Source of the DNA: Calvatia gigantea | Lineage: Eukaryota; Basidiomycota; Agaricomycetes; Agaricales; Lycoperdaceae | NCBI GenBank assembly: GCA_025093985.1 | Contig: JACAAK010000004.1 | Coordinates: 1,612,001 to 1,676,000 of the forward strand | DNA length: 64,000 nucleotides | Direction of reading: 5' to 3' | In this document: positions 10,191 to 21,923 of the stretch, piece after piece | Position numbering within the stretch: position 1 is the first letter of the stretch | Layout: each line of letters opens with the position of its first letter | Made by a program: the position numbers and the translations under genes | Notes under the pieces: model-generated | The model's input: the letters and a program-made list of their open reading frames with translations, nothing else | Database searches by the model: none | Told to the model about the DNA's origin: nothing

Positions 10191-11724
10191 CTATTCAGAA
10201 CCGAAATATGATAGTTCAAGGCCAATGGCTTTAATGGGCTTTGCTCTACTCGAAAGATCGGAGACCAGGCCCAAGCTGACGAGCATATTTTTTATGCGAC
10301 CCTCCCAAAGAAGAGAAACGTCCTTTACAAATTCAGTCATAAGCCCAAGGCGAGGAACAAGGTTTAAACACGAACATACATTGTTAGTGGAAACTCTTGC
10401 TTTGAGCACACCCTGGATTTCTTGGGGCTCTGGGTGGTAAACCGGCTGTGGATACATTCGCTCGGAGGAATCAACAGGGATATTTTCGTTTTCCTCCAGG
10501 TGAACCTTACGCCTGAGCCAGTATTCCGCGCCCATCGCCCACTCGCTCTCGAAACTGTAGACATTAAAATCGAATCGAGTAGAAATGGCGAGATCACGCG
10601 AGGTCTTGGCAGTGTAAGCTGTCGATATGTGCCCTAGCATCGGATTGAAAAGGCAAGTGACGGTGGTAGGAGGTTGGTAGACTGAAACTGGGCAGGGTGA
10701 GGGTAGAGTCGCTGATGGCAGCTGTGCAGACGGTAGTGTGGCATCAGGGAGTGTTGTAAATCGCACACCAGTGGATACTAGCAACATATCTATTAGGTAG
10801 CGGCGCAAACAAGGAAGAGAAAAACATGCCTCCAGCACTCTTCTCTTTCGCACTGAAGTACAATTCTGCGCCAATAGACACCCGTCCCTTCAGCCCACCT
10901 TCTACGGCATCCTCCTCGTCCACACGCTTTACCTTAACTTGAAAGGGAGTATTCTCTCCTTCACCTGAAGGTTCAGGAGGAATACCAAGTCTTCCAAAGT
11001 TATGCAGGAAACGGATACCCCACATCCCGTCTTCGGCACTGTAGTTGTACTCCGCGCACCACTTCCCAACGTCATGTTGAAGGCTCAACATAATATTGCT
11101 AACATCAACGTTGCGGCCGCGCATTTCTACTGGGACATTCGATGGTGGATCTGAAATCGCAGCAACCATTGCTTGAATCGTCGATGAAAGGCGTGTAGAG
11201 TATAGTGCGTCCAGCCTCCCCGTCGGCAGGTAGAACCGTCCATACATAAGGTAGTCTGATTCATTGTTGTCAGCAACAACCAGCGCATTCGAGGACAAAG
11301 AGCGTACCCCGCTTTTCCACACGCTCACCGTTAAGCCACACCTCCTCTTTGCCTTCCGATTTTCGGGGCTGGTCATAAATCCTGAACCGCTCAACCACAT
11401 CTTTGAATGGCACAGTGCGAGATGATTTGACGTTCAAATCACACGATGTAAATATATATCCAACGGATCCATTGAGAGATGGCATTGCTGCCATAGAATA
11501 CGTTGTCTTGAACAAAGGATTCGGAGACTTGGAGATTGAGAAATGAAGTCCCCGCGGGACGGTGAAATCCAGGATGGCTAGGAAGATATGTTCAGACCCC
11601 GCAACGCGCAGGAGATAGCAATTATACCATTTGAAGAGCGAGTGAGATTCGCATAAAGGTTGTCTTCATTCCAGCCGGTAGCTTTATAGTATGTTCGCAG
11701 AACGTATGAGGCGAAAGGATGCAT
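10191..11724 (-). CDS. MDM10: ERMES/SAM subunit Mdm10
   Basis: A 433-residue beta-barrel protein of the mitochondrial outer membrane. Mdm10 belongs to the ERMES tether between ER and mitochondria and to the SAM complex. I rebuilt five exons: 11628-11724, 11329-11577, 10830-11255, 10380-10777 and 10191-10322. The protein starts MHPFASYVLRTYYKATGWNE, as in other fungi. It keeps family blocks YGRFYLPTGRLDALYS, GIRFLHNFG, FNPMLGHISTAYTAKTS and LSLLWEGR-like near the end. Intron 3 (10778-10829) has a GC donor (GAG|GCATGT) instead of GT; splicing there restores the family sequence KSAGVSTG. The last intron (10323-10379) is 57 nt and in frame, so a retained form would still be open. Confidence 0.92.
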
Positions 11725-11769
11725 AGGTCAATGTCCGTGTCACGCATTTTGTCACTCTATCACTCAATT

Positions 11770-12802
11770 TCATTGCCATAAGAACCAGAAAACAGAGTTT
11801 TCTGTGCAGGTTGTTACGACTTCAATATATTCAATATATGTCTCCTCATCCTTACTATCCCCTGAACTTGAAATTTGCAAGCACTTTCGTGTCTGATTTT
11901 CTCTTGCTATTGGCTCTGCCATTTCCTCAGTCTGAGAGGATGGGACGTCTTGGACAACAGGATAGTCATCAGTGGTTTGGAAAAAAAAAGCCTGAGTTGT
12001 CGAAAGGCGAACCTTCGATCTCGCCAAAATGTGCAACCCTTTGAAAGAGGTATGGTATTACAGTTCCCGGATGATTGTGCGGTCGTTGAGGTTCAAACAA
12101 TGAAGCCTCGAAACAAGCGATAGAAATACGGCTGGCGAAGAGCTCGGTTCATATGCAAAGGTTCTGGTAGGATTGGGATATACCTAGAGTCGTTGCGGAT
12201 CGCAGAAATGCGGTTGGTTGATTGTATCAGGCATTGCACCAACGACATAAAGGAGGAGATTTGGGAAGGCGCCTACGTGCGCTTCAGCTGAACATGGTGA
12301 TGGCCCCAAAGGAAGTGTGCGTACAACGTCTGTGCTCGTAAAATATAACGAAAGCTCATCCAAAATGATCAAGGATAAGTTTTCTGTTGGTAAGACTGGA
12401 AGGTCGCCCCACAAATACGTCCCATCAGATACAGATTGGGTTCCGTCGAGCGTCGCAGCGAGGAGAGAAAAGTGAGCGGGTGTGGGTGGATAACTGATAT
12501 AGGATTATCCTCAAGAGTCACGATGCGTAATGCCAAAATTCTAACAGGATCAATATTCTGGACATTGCGACCTTGAAGCTGTTTGTACTTCCAGAATGAG
12601 ACAGCCATTCATCGGAGCCAGAGACCAATTTTTTCCTTAACATTGTCCGCGAAGAAGAAAGAATGAGGACTTCGTGCTGGGGAGAATCAAGGACATGGTT
12701 GATGGCCAGGTGCAATGAAGCAGAAAGATGATAGGAACCAGTGACGAGTAAGGTCGAAAAAGAAGGAAGAGGAGGACCCGGTGGTGGAAATAGTGAGAGC
12801 AT
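11770..12802 (-). CDS. Possible SWSAP1/Rdl1-like Shu-complex protein
   Basis: A multi-exon gene on the reverse strand. Exon 1 begins at an ATG at 12802 (another in-frame ATG at 12898 would overlap PKR1). A 52-nt intron (GTTAGA...ATCAG, about 12496-12547) joins RILIL to YPPTPAHFSLLAATL; a LIILDELSLYF strand follows. This order (short strand, helix, Arg-Ile-x-x-x-YPP, then a Walker-B-like LIILDEL) resembles the RecA-like protein SWSAP1/Rdl1. The Walker A region (VTGSYHLSASLHLA) lacks GKT, so ATP binding is doubtful. The tail ends in an acidic helix and VFWFLWQ. Exon borders between about 12060 and 12260 are unresolved. If right, it would act in Rad51-dependent recombination. Confidence 0.4.
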
Positions 12803-12875
12803 GACAAGTTTTGACGACGCCCTGCACATCAACGTTTCCACATCTGCAAATACATATCCTTTTCCACCACCAACA

Positions 12876-13203
12876 ATGTCGTCCGCAGCAGAACCCACAG
12901 ATCAAGCTGGATTTATTGGAACTTTACTTGAGCCTGGCTCATCCCTGAATCCCGTCTTTCTCAACATCCTCGATGGTGCTTTCATTGCATTATTGCTTGT
13001 TTTTATTATGCTGGCCTTTGTCACGGCTGGCAGCCCCCATATCTTCGCGTTGACATTCATCGAACTTGCATTATGGGCGAGCGTGAAATGGTAAGTCTGC
13101 TCTCCATTGCCCCCAAGAAAAGACTACAACAATGGCTAGGTTCGTCTATGAGCTAAAGGGAAGTAAAAAAGAAGAGAATGACAGCGGAAGGAAAAATCAG
13201 TGA
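12876..13203 (+). CDS. PKR1: V-ATPase assembly factor Pkr1
   Basis: A 92-residue ER membrane protein that helps assemble the V0 sector of the V-ATPase. Exons are 12876-13090 and 13140-13203, with a 49-nt GTAAGT...TAG intron. The family signature is clear: FIGTLLEPGSS, then two transmembrane helices (about residues 32-50 and 54-70), a Trp-Phe pair at the exon junction, and a short Lys/Glu-rich tail (KGSKKEEND). Its stop codon overlaps the end of PSF3 on the other strand. The start lies 73 bp from the start of the divergent gene at 12802, so the promoter is probably shared. Confidence 0.88.
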
Positions 13204-14069
13204 CGACTCGAATCTCCCTCCTCGTACCATCGCTTGGTTCTCCGGGCACTTTCCTGTGCCAGAGCGAAAACTGCAAAGCTGGCTTAGATACACAAGGCGA
13301 GGGAGTAAAGTTGTACGCACTCCCCCTCTCTGTTACGTCGAGTCCTTCGCGAAAACTTTGGGCAGAATCATTGCTCTTATACCCGCCCCCTAAAGCAGAG
13401 CTGAGTGACGCGAAATGATGAGCTTGGTCTACAACCTCAACCAGGCGAGAGCGGAAAGCCTGGACACGAATAAATCTACGTCCAAGCATGAAAAAAATGC
13501 ACATACGGAGGTGAGTACATTTGAGAGCTCCATGGCTTGTTCATCGTCTACCCTTTGCCAAGGATAAGTCGCGCGAATTTGCCGGGCATGAGTGACTTAC
13601 AAGTCCATGATTGTTTTCCCAAATCCATACCAAGTGCTGCCAGCACCAACTAAATTAGATAAACGGACACTGCAAGCCTCCGCTTGCAGGGCATTTCGGA
13701 CCCTTTGGTTGAAGGGCGCAGGTATATTAAAATCCGCCCATTGGCTGTCAAGGAGCCTTGTTATTTGCCTGGTCGACACAGAATCGACGCAAACTAACGA
13801 GTACAAGATCGTATAAGCCAGCCAAACCGGTAGTTGTATTCTCTGAGATTCTGTGATCTTGGAGGTGCAGTCAGACGGCGGTCTTCGATCAACAAAGGAC
13901 GTCACACATCGCTTTCATTGCCACCACCGAGGTGCCCCATGTCGGGGACCTTTTGGCGAAAGGTGCATTGTATTTTCTGAAATCGGGTCAGTGAATTCAC
14001 TGTAAACACAGCACTCTCTACCTGGTTTTCTGCGAGGATGGAATCGACAGAGAAATAGTCGGCACGCAT
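13197..14069 (-). CDS. PSF3: GINS complex subunit Psf3
   Basis: A 192-residue subunit of GINS, part of the CMG replicative helicase. Seven exons were resolved: 14022-14069, 13908-13976, 13799-13857, 13601-13744, 13507-13552, 13321-13459 and 13197-13270, with 48-57 nt introns. The protein begins MRADYFSVDSILAENQ and has the Psf3 core IQLPVWLAYTILYS, DFNIPAPFNQRVRNALQAE and YGFGKTIMDL. It ends in a helix around FALAQESARRTKRWYEEG. The spliced length fits the family. The last codons overlap the PKR1 stop, tail to tail. The start is 83 bp from the divergent gene at 14153. Confidence 0.92.
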
Positions 14070-14152
14070 GGTGGAAGTGCGGTTAATGGCTGTGCCCTTG
14101 GATCACGTCCCCAACTTGCGATTACGTCAGATATCTTGCTTTCCTTATACCT

Positions 14153-14666
14153 ATGCTGTTCCTTTTCAGAAATATCGTCCGCTCCCTCCCTCTCGCATCC
14201 AGGAGGACTTTCTGCTCCACCCCGCACCTCCGTGCTGTTCAGGAAAGAGAGGTTTTCTTCCGGGCATTCCAGAATACGACAATCTTCCAAAAACTCGCGG
14301 GACACCCGGAGGCCGTCGCCGCCCTTGAAGACTTTGCCAAGTTGTTGCAAGTCAAAGGTTGCGTCACTCGTTTATCCAGCTAATATAGGCTCATTTCTTT
14401 CACAGGTGTCGACATTTCTTCAGGAAAGCCTCCATCCACCATGCAAATGATCAAGCTAGCAGCAAACGCCGACTTTCGCGAGAGTGCGAAACGCGTCGGA
14501 GAAGAGCTAAAGAAAGCTGGGGTAAACTTTCAGTCCAAGGTCAGTCTTCATATAGATAAGTACGACGTATGCATGCATAATATCTGGTTTACAGGAATTG
14601 ATGCAGGAGATGATGGACCTCATGAAACTCAAAGATTCTAGCAGTGGTAGCTCGGACCCAAAATAG
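14153..14666 (+). CDS. Small predicted mitochondrial protein, unknown
   Basis: A 136-residue protein from exons 14153-14357, 14406-14539 and 14595-14666. The N-terminus (MLFLFRNIVRSLPLASRRTF) has Arg residues, hydrophobics and no acidic residue, which is typical of a mitochondrial presequence. The rest is helical, with FQKLAGHPEAVAALEDFAKLL and a second helix FRESAKRVGEELKKAG, then a Met/Lys-rich segment MQEMMDLMKLKDS. I do not recognise the function. It shares an 83-bp promoter region with PSF3 and ends 67 bp before the TFIIIC gene on the same strand. Confidence 0.7.
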
Positions 14667-14733
14667 CACGTGATAGGTAGCCCCGAAATGCTGACCGCAA
14701 TTGCTCCTCTCCCCGGCTCCTACTTTTCCTCCC

Positions 14734-16811
14734 ATGGCAAATCAACCACACGAAGCTCTAGAGAGGCCACTCCCTCAAACACATTACTACTCCATTGAAT
14801 ATCCAGGGTATGTCCAAGCTGCCTCCGTCCCAACTGCCATCCAGAACCTAGGCGGCCATGCGGGTATCGACAATGTTTTTCGGCGGAACACACCGAGGGC
14901 AGGGGTCCTTCTCGAGCTTTCCCTTCGTCCGCACAGTTTATTCTCCCATCCCATTCCCGCAGACGTTGTTAGCACATATAACCTTGTTTTGAAAGTAACC
15001 AAGCGGCGCAAGAGGGGGAAACAAACAGGCAATTTCTCTGCAAGCGAATATAAAGCAGAAGTCGTAGGAGTCATGTCAAAGACTGTGCGATTTCGAAGTG
15101 CATATTTCCTTCTCAGCCCTCTACCCAAATGCATGTGTATCTGATTCCTCCACAGGCATGGTTGATTTCCAATACGAACCTGAGAGTAATGATCCTATTT
15201 CTATGTTACGCAGCTCAATGCATCGGATGGATGGTCCGCACTTATGTTTAATATGCCTGAATATTCTTACCAAATCCCCCCCGCGCTTAGTGGACGCGAT
15301 TCGCGCATATACTGTTCCTGCACAAAAGGCCGATCACACCCCCGTCTCCTCAACATTTAGCAACATCCGTACACCAGTGATACCAACGCCTCAGAGCGAT
15401 CTGAGATTATATCCCCCTCCTTTATTCAGTCGCCAAACTATCCCTCAAGCATACAAGTGGGCAGTTCGCTTTCCTTGTACCGGATTCACTTCACAAAGTC
15501 GTCAGTTTCAGAGCAAATACTGCGTCAGTCATCACTAGTGTTGTTGATGAAGAAACCGGAGAAGAGAAGAAACGAATGATCAACAGGATGAGATGGAGAG
15601 GATATGGACCAGCAGCCATCATGTTCACTGATACCGAGGTATGTATCACGTCTCACCTTCAATCGCCCTTTACAAATACGCCCAGATCCCGCACAACCCT
15701 CCTCTCCCTGTTGAGAACGAACGAGCTATGGTCAATCAGATTTTGTTGGCGAAGTTGGTTGAGGTATGTGTACTTACGTATATTAAGTTGAACAGGACTT
15801 AACCACACCAGTGTTTTAAAGAGCGTCCTATATGGACGCGCACTGCTCTTCTTAATCAGTTTTCGTCCGCTGAGGCCAGGGATATCCTGAAGTAGGGATT
15901 TTGCGTCAAATCAACTCTGTCACTCCTGCTGAACAACATTCACCAGCTCAAAACCTCTCTTGCCCCTGGTGTGTTATGTGTTCCAAGATGGTCCATGGCG
16001 GGACACACTGGTCAGGTTTCAATACGACCCCCGCAAAGACCCAAAAGCAAGATTGTATGCGCACCCACTCCTCTGTTATCAGCACCCCTGTTTATCTCCA
16101 ATAGCTTTCAACGACTCTACTTCCGCAACGCTAACCACCCGATTTCCCGGCCTTCTGTCGTGACTCGCCGTCAGGACAGATCCTCTGCAAGTATCCAAAC
16201 CCGAAACTTATCAGAACATGGTGAGCAGGACACTGAAAGAAGGTGTGTAGCCTCAACTTTTTGCACTGCTTTTCTCATCCAAGAGCTAGGAGATCCCATC
16301 TCTTCGATGGGAAGTCGATTACAAAAGAAACAGCGGCCTTCCAACTTTGTGATATTCATGATCCGATGTTGAGAACGATGATAGGGGACCACAACGGCCT
16401 TCGAGATATTTGTCATGTGCGCACGAGTTGGTGTGGGATCCAGTGCTTCCCTGATCTTCTTTCAGGAGCGGGATGGATGGTATACTAGCCACGCCTTTGA
16501 ACGGATCAAGACGGTCCTTCGTCACAAGTTTTTCTCATTGTTGGATGGGCGTGTTGCCACAGATGAAGAATGTCATGCACTGCTGGTGGCTACCGAAGTG
16601 CCAGGTAAGGCGGTGGCTACCACCAGAAGCCAAAAGCTACGGACAGGGAAGTATAACATGGCCAAAGGCGCTTTGCGTCCCGAAGATGCTGCGGTATGTC
16701 TGTCATGAACCTGTGGAGTCCAAGTTTGACGATGGTCATTCATAGGCACTGCGACTACGGGCTACACTCGACCGAAATGCGAAGAACCGATTAATGGGCG
16801 CAGAGGAATAG
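14734..16811 (+). CDS. TFC1: TFIIIC subunit 5 (tau95/Sfc1-type)
   Basis: A DNA-binding subunit of TFIIIC, which recruits TFIIIB and Pol III to tRNA genes. The N-terminal block HYYSIEYPGYVQAA, IQNLGG, IDNVFRR, LELSLRP, HPIPADVV and KVTKRRKRG is the family's triple-barrel region. The C-terminal half carries NRMRWRGYGPA, ERPIWTRTALLNQF, LVCYVFQDGPWRDTLVRF and an HTH-like ERIKTVLRHKFFSLLDGR. About ten short introns can all be placed with GT-AG ends that keep the frame from ATG 14734 to TAG 16811 (for example VRFRS|MVDFQYEP and DICH|ERDGWY), so the gene looks intact. One acceptor near 16287-16292 is ambiguous by a few bases. Confidence 0.88.
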
Positions 16812-17575
16812 CAAAACAGAATAGCCTAGGATACGCATATAGCATTTGCGTTATAACTTTGAGCCAAAACAGGGAAAGTGCGTGCAATAGGCATAGCAAA
16901 CAGCTCTTGTCAAATCAGTCAGGGCCCCAAAACAGTACCCCCCAACTCATGATGCGGCGATCTTTTGCTCCTGTCGCGCCTTGTACTACGGACGGTGGAA
17001 TGAACAAAAACAATCCTCAGCCGAGGACTCGGATCAACCACTCACTGAACCCACGAGAGCGAAACGAGCGTTTCTACGGAACTATATGAACAAAAAGAGG
17101 TATTAATGAGTTTGATCCAGTGCATAAACCGTACAGAATCAGACCTTGGGATCCACCTGTAAACTGTCAGTAATACATCTGAACTTTCAGGATATACCCC
17201 TTACCCCCTTCAGAGACCTCGTTCGATGAGACTTGGGGTTCTTGATACCATTGCGGTGAGCCTTCCTGTTTTGATTGTGATTGGTATGGCTACAAGGATT
17301 CAGTACCTGTAGTTATCAGAATAGCGGAGAGGAAGGCTCACTTCTTTGACTTGGCCATACTTATGGGTTCTTGGTAGTTGTCCGTGAAGGCCGTTTCTCT
17401 TGCAGCTTGTCACGCACAGCCACTGTGGCTGAACCACTGTGCAGCAGGATCGTGGATATTGCCGGCTACCGGACCGGGATTAGAGTGTTCAATTTGATCC
17501 GTCTTCCTTTTCTCAGCCGAACCACTTCTTATCTACATTCTACATAAAGCCCTTCTCCCCCTTCGTCTCCTCGAG
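16812..17575. other. Intergenic region upstream of MET2
   Basis: About 760 bp between the TFIIIC gene and MET2. The short ORF at 16859 has no family features. I see no tRNA, no repeat and no further exon. It presumably holds the TFIIIC terminator and the MET2 promoter; a pyrimidine-rich stretch lies just before the MET2 start (about 17547-17572). Confidence 0.5.
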
Positions 17576-19098
17576 ATGCCGCTCCTCGCCGAGTTGATTG
17601 ATCAAGAAACCATCACAATACCACAATTCACGCTTGAGTGTGGTGTAACGCTCAAACAAGCCCCTGTAGCTTACAAAACCTGGGGTAGACTTAACGACTC
17701 AAGGGATAACGTTATGATCATATGTCATGCGTTCACTGGCAGCGCTGATGTCGAAGATTGGTGCGTATATTCCCAACTACCCGCGCCGCTCTGAAATGTA
17801 GTAAGAATTGACCAGGTGGGGCCCGATGATGGGTAGAGGTAAAGCCTTTGACCCCAGGAGATTCTTCATCTTCTGTGGTAACACATTGGGGTCGCCCTAT
17901 GGGTCTGCATCGCCCATAACCACCAACCCGGATACAGGTCGCAAATATGGACCCGAATTTCCACCCACCACAATCCGTGACGATGTCCGGTACGTTTAAT
18001 AGCACATTTACGGGGTATATTTTCACTCATTTCACACCATCCAAGCAAAGCATCCACAAGCTCGTCCTCGACCATCTGAGTATTACCTCGGTTGCAGTCG
18101 TAATCGGTGGGTCCATGGGCGGCATGGCTGTTCTTGAGTGGCCCCTTTGTACACTTAAAGGGTACATCCGCCATGTCATACCACTAGCAACCTCCGCCCG
18201 TCACTCTGCATGGTGTATCTCATGGGGCGAAGCACAAAGGCAGAGCATTTATAGTGACCCGGGTTATCAGGATGGATTTTATGAGAAGCAGCCTGCGAGT
18301 GGATTAGCTGCTGCGAGAATGAGTGCGCTGTTGACGTATAGGTCAAGGGATTCTTTCGAGGCGAGGTTCGGACGGAAACCTCAGGTACAAGTCGAAACGA
18401 AGGCGGGTGCAAGCAAAGGTCCTGGTGTCATTACCCCACCCGAGTCGCCAAAGATTGGAGACAGGGAAGACGCTGTTGCACTCCATAATGACGGGCACAA
18501 AAATGCGAAATCACGGACTCCTACCCTTGCTACCAATGGTCGATCGTTACAAGACACGCCCACAGATATCATTGGTGTGCCAACAACCTCCATTTCTCCT
18601 GCTACTCCAACATCCAAACCCCGGGTTTTCTCGGCACAATCGTATCTCCGGTACCAGGGGGATAAGTTCATCCAGAGATTCGATGCAAACTGCTATATTC
18701 ACATCACTCGCAAACTCGATACGCATGATGTAACCCGCGGCCGGAAACCTCCTGGCACATCCGAATCCACGGCCGTCAAACAAATCCTCTCAACGCTACC
18801 TCCGCGCGCCCTTGTGATCAGCATTGCTACGGATGGATTATTTACACCTTCGGAGCAGGAGGAAATCGCGGAGAACATACCTGGGGCCGAGTTGGTTACT
18901 ATTCCATCTCCGGATGGACATGATGGATTTTTATTGGAATTTGAGGCAATCAATCGCCACATTTTAGGGTTTTTGAAGAGGGAATTTACGGAATATTATA
19001 TTACCGGAGATGGGGGAGGAGAGGAGCTGGAGGAAGACTTTAAGGTAAAGAAAACAAGCGTATTTGGGGAGGCCGAGGTGGATATTACGAGGTGGTAG
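17576..19098 (+). CDS. MET2: Homoserine O-acetyltransferase
   Basis: A 468-residue alpha/beta hydrolase-fold enzyme that acetylates L-homoserine with acetyl-CoA, the branch step to methionine. Exons are 17576-17760, 17816-17989 and 18051-19098. The family blocks are present: YKTWGRLN, HAFTGSADVEDWWGPMMG (across intron 1), FFIFCGNTLGSPYGSASP, and the nucleophile elbow GGSMGGM with the catalytic Ser. The acid and base fit ATDGLFTP (Asp) and DGHDGFLLE (His). A Ser/Thr/Pro-rich insertion of about 70 residues (around 18400-18620) separates core and C-terminal parts, as is common in fungal enzymes of this family. Confidence 0.93.
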
Positions 19099-19424
19099 GG
19101 TGGACCGGATTGACAGGCAAGCTGTGTTCCCTACACTACTTGAAAACTAAATGTATTATTCCGGAATACACCTACCCTTTGAGTATGGTCCGCTGCGATT
19201 ACTGCTACATGAACGCCCCCGACTAACGGGGATAGTTCAGACCTTCAAAATAGTTGCATCTAGCAACTGGACCTCAACTAAGGAAGCACAACGGCAACGC
19301 TTGGAACTGACAGTCGTCAAGGGTGGACTTGCATTTATGAAGACACCGAGAAAGACAGAAGGCACTATCTTAACGATCCTATTAAGTTTGATTATTTGTG
19401 CATTGATATCTAGAACGTGCATCG
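19099..19424. other. Convergent 3' region MET2/PCH2
   Basis: About 325 bp between two convergent stop codons. A forward ORF crosses it (19151-19468) but has no family features and runs into the PCH2 3' end. I see only 3' flanks here. Confidence 0.5.
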
Positions 19425-21234
19425 CTATTGTTGTAGATGCTCTTGTTCTTTCATTTGTTCCTGGATGACGTGTTCCATTTCGTCCAGCCAAACATCAACA
19501 TTAGCTGCGGCTTGTAACGGGACATTATGCTGGACACCGTTGGCATGGGAGGATGTTGTACCCAATCCAAGGTACCGCGCCAAAGCGAGGACGGGTAACT
19601 TTCGTATTGTTCTACCAGACATACCCTGAGTCTGCTTTGGTTAATGGGTGTCATCGCAACGGAGCAGCGAACTGACTCTGCATTGTGCGGCCATTTTAAG
19701 GATCCGGAGAGCTAGGTATTTTTGCCTCTCATGGGGATCATCAGATTTGCTAGCGTATTCTTGGCCGGCTTTGACGACGAGCTCAAACATCTGGGCTTGC
19801 CTAAGGGTAGGTATTATCTAAATCACGTCATCAGTGCCGAATAATTTATGACGTGAAATCGACCTTTACTGCTGAAGTAACAACACCCTTGGAGATGATT
19901 TCGCATAAACACGACCGCAAAATCTCATAGATTGCCTCCCGAGTGGGAAGATCAATAAATTGTATGATGTCTGCGCGGTCAACAAAGGCACTGTCTGCCA
20001 ATCCTTCAACATGGGGTTGGGAACAGCCGGGGCGCGTGCTCACCAATGGCTTTGACAAGATTGCTTGTCGACATTATAAGAACATTTTTTCGGTGCCTCA
20101 ACTTATCGAGCTGGGTCAGCAACGCGTTGACAACCTACTAACCATTAGACAATTGACAGGCCCGGGTCCCGGGCTGCCTTACTCGAAGTCCATCCGAAGG
20201 TTCTGTTCCGGCCATGGCACCGGCACGGGCTGCGGTTAATGATTCCACCTCGTCTTGGGCCCGTGTAAGAACAACCTACTTCAGCACGAGGAAACTAACG
20301 CACCGATGAGGACAACGATGAAGGCATCCTCCTCTTCGATCAGTTCATTGATACTATTGAAGAGGCGCTGTACAAGCTTCCCAGACTCTGAGAACCACTT
20401 TGAAAAGAGCGAGTGAGAATTTATTTCCAGCAGACGGGCATGCGAATAGCTGTGGCGTGGATTGAATTTCATCGAGTGTGGAAGTTGAGAAACAAGTACC
20501 GGTGTGAGAGTCGGATGGATAGTTTTTGCGCAAGAGCACGGCAGAGAGACGTCTTTCCAGTCCCCGGAGGGCCGTGAAGTAACACGACTCGGTTCCATGA
20601 AACAAGATTAACTTGTGATAGTTAGAGTAGAAGTTCCATGAGTCGAGATAAAGGTCTTACAGTCTACGTTCGCATCGCTCAAAAGCAAGGTGGCGTGGAT
20701 GTAATCAAGTAACTTGAGCTTGACGTCGCCCGCATATACTAAGGAATTCCATAGTCCTTCCCAACTTCTGTTCGGAAGTTCACAAACGCTCGCGGCGATG
20801 GTGTCATCATCATCTTCCCTGCCTCCTACGCCATTTGAGAATTCTTCAAAAGAATCGCCATCCATAGGCTGATAAACATGGACGTGAAGAATCATTTCCT
20901 CCAATGCAAGGGATGGTTTTGAGCAAGACGACTCGCATACGTTTATGATTTCGACAGAAGATGCAAGCTCAGGTATATCTTGCCATCCGTCAAGCACAGA
21001 CGGCAACCCTATTTTGTCATGAGACATAAGGAAAGTCTGGACAAGACTGCGAATGGTGTCGAAGCGCGTAGAGGCTCGAGATTGCAACTGGACCTCGACT
21101 GAGACGATAGATGAGCACACACTATCCTGATGAAACGTATGTTGCGAAGAAAACATACCGTGCACTGGCCATCGCATGACAATATTTGACGAGACTGCAA
21201 CAGGCCTGGACTCACCCAATGGTTGGGGCGACAT
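19425..21234 (-). CDS. PCH2: AAA+ ATPase Pch2/TRIP13
   Basis: A HORMA-remodelling AAA+ ATPase that acts in meiotic checkpoint and spindle-checkpoint control. The large 5' exon (start ATG 21234, MSPQPLGE) carries the adaptor-binding N domain and ends with [21 protein letters not shown]. The next exon has [20 protein letters not shown] with Walker A at 20550-20573, then [21 protein letters not shown]. An intron splits the Walker B, giving VVLIDEVES once GTGCGT...AG is removed. Later exons give [31 protein letters not shown] (arginine-finger region) and the C-terminal [15 protein letters not shown]. All AAA+ motifs look intact. It is divergent to the Rdx gene with about 120 bp between starts. 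Confidence 0.92.
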
Positions 21235-21357
21235 GGCTATGTGGAGCGACGATAAGTAGCTGGGACGCGCAGTGCTAAATGGGACCACGTGACCGAGGGG
21301 TTTGATTACCATCGGTTTGTGGCGACAAATTCAATTCCAAATCTCAGTGTAAAAACA

Positions 21358-21923
21358 ATGGCAAGTTGTGAGGCAGACCTCTCCCAGTCAACCAATGCAG
21401 AAGAGGAATTGGCATCAAATACTATTTCCTCGTTTATCTATCCAACGACGGAAGGTACAGCTGTCTCGATTGAATTCTGTGATCGGGTTCGTGCACTTTC
21501 ATTCACTTGGAGAGTCCCACTGAGCAAAGGCACTGAAATATGAACCAGTGCCGATGGTGTGTCGCCAGCTCTACGTTGATGTGAACTCTCTTTGTAATCC
21601 GCCGCGTTTCTAGGCTCCATCGCGCAACATGGGTACAGACGGAGCTGTTCCTGTCTTTCCCTCCACCTGTCATCACATCAGTTACGCTTTACCCCAGAAA
21701 TTCCGAAGATACTGCAGGCCGATTCCGTGTCTGGGTTTCTTTCAATGGCGATAAGAAACTTGCTTGGGATCGCAAGAGTGAAGGCAGCTTTCCCGAGCTT
21801 AAGATTTTGGTAAAACCAGAAGATTTTTTCACAGTGTTTGTGCTGAAGGCGTCGTAGAAGCAGCGTATTCGGGACGTAATACAACCTGGCCGTTCCTTGG
21901 GCCACTCCGACAAGGCTTCATAA
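21358..21923 (+). CDS. SelW-like Rdx family redox protein
   Basis: A 132-residue thioredoxin-like Rdx protein. Exons are 21358-21486, 21549-21556, 21614-21809 and 21858-21923. Exon 2 is only 8 nt; it supplies the second Cys and Arg and two bases of Trp. Joining gives IEFCDRCRWLHRATWVQTEL, the family's C-x-x-C site; in animal SelW the second position is selenocysteine, here it is Cys. The rest fits: AGRFRVWV, LAWDRKSEGSFPELKILKQRIRD and a closing QPGRSLGHSDK. Such proteins are thought to be small redox regulators. A gene caller that skips the 8-nt exon would lose the redox motif. Confidence 0.87.
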
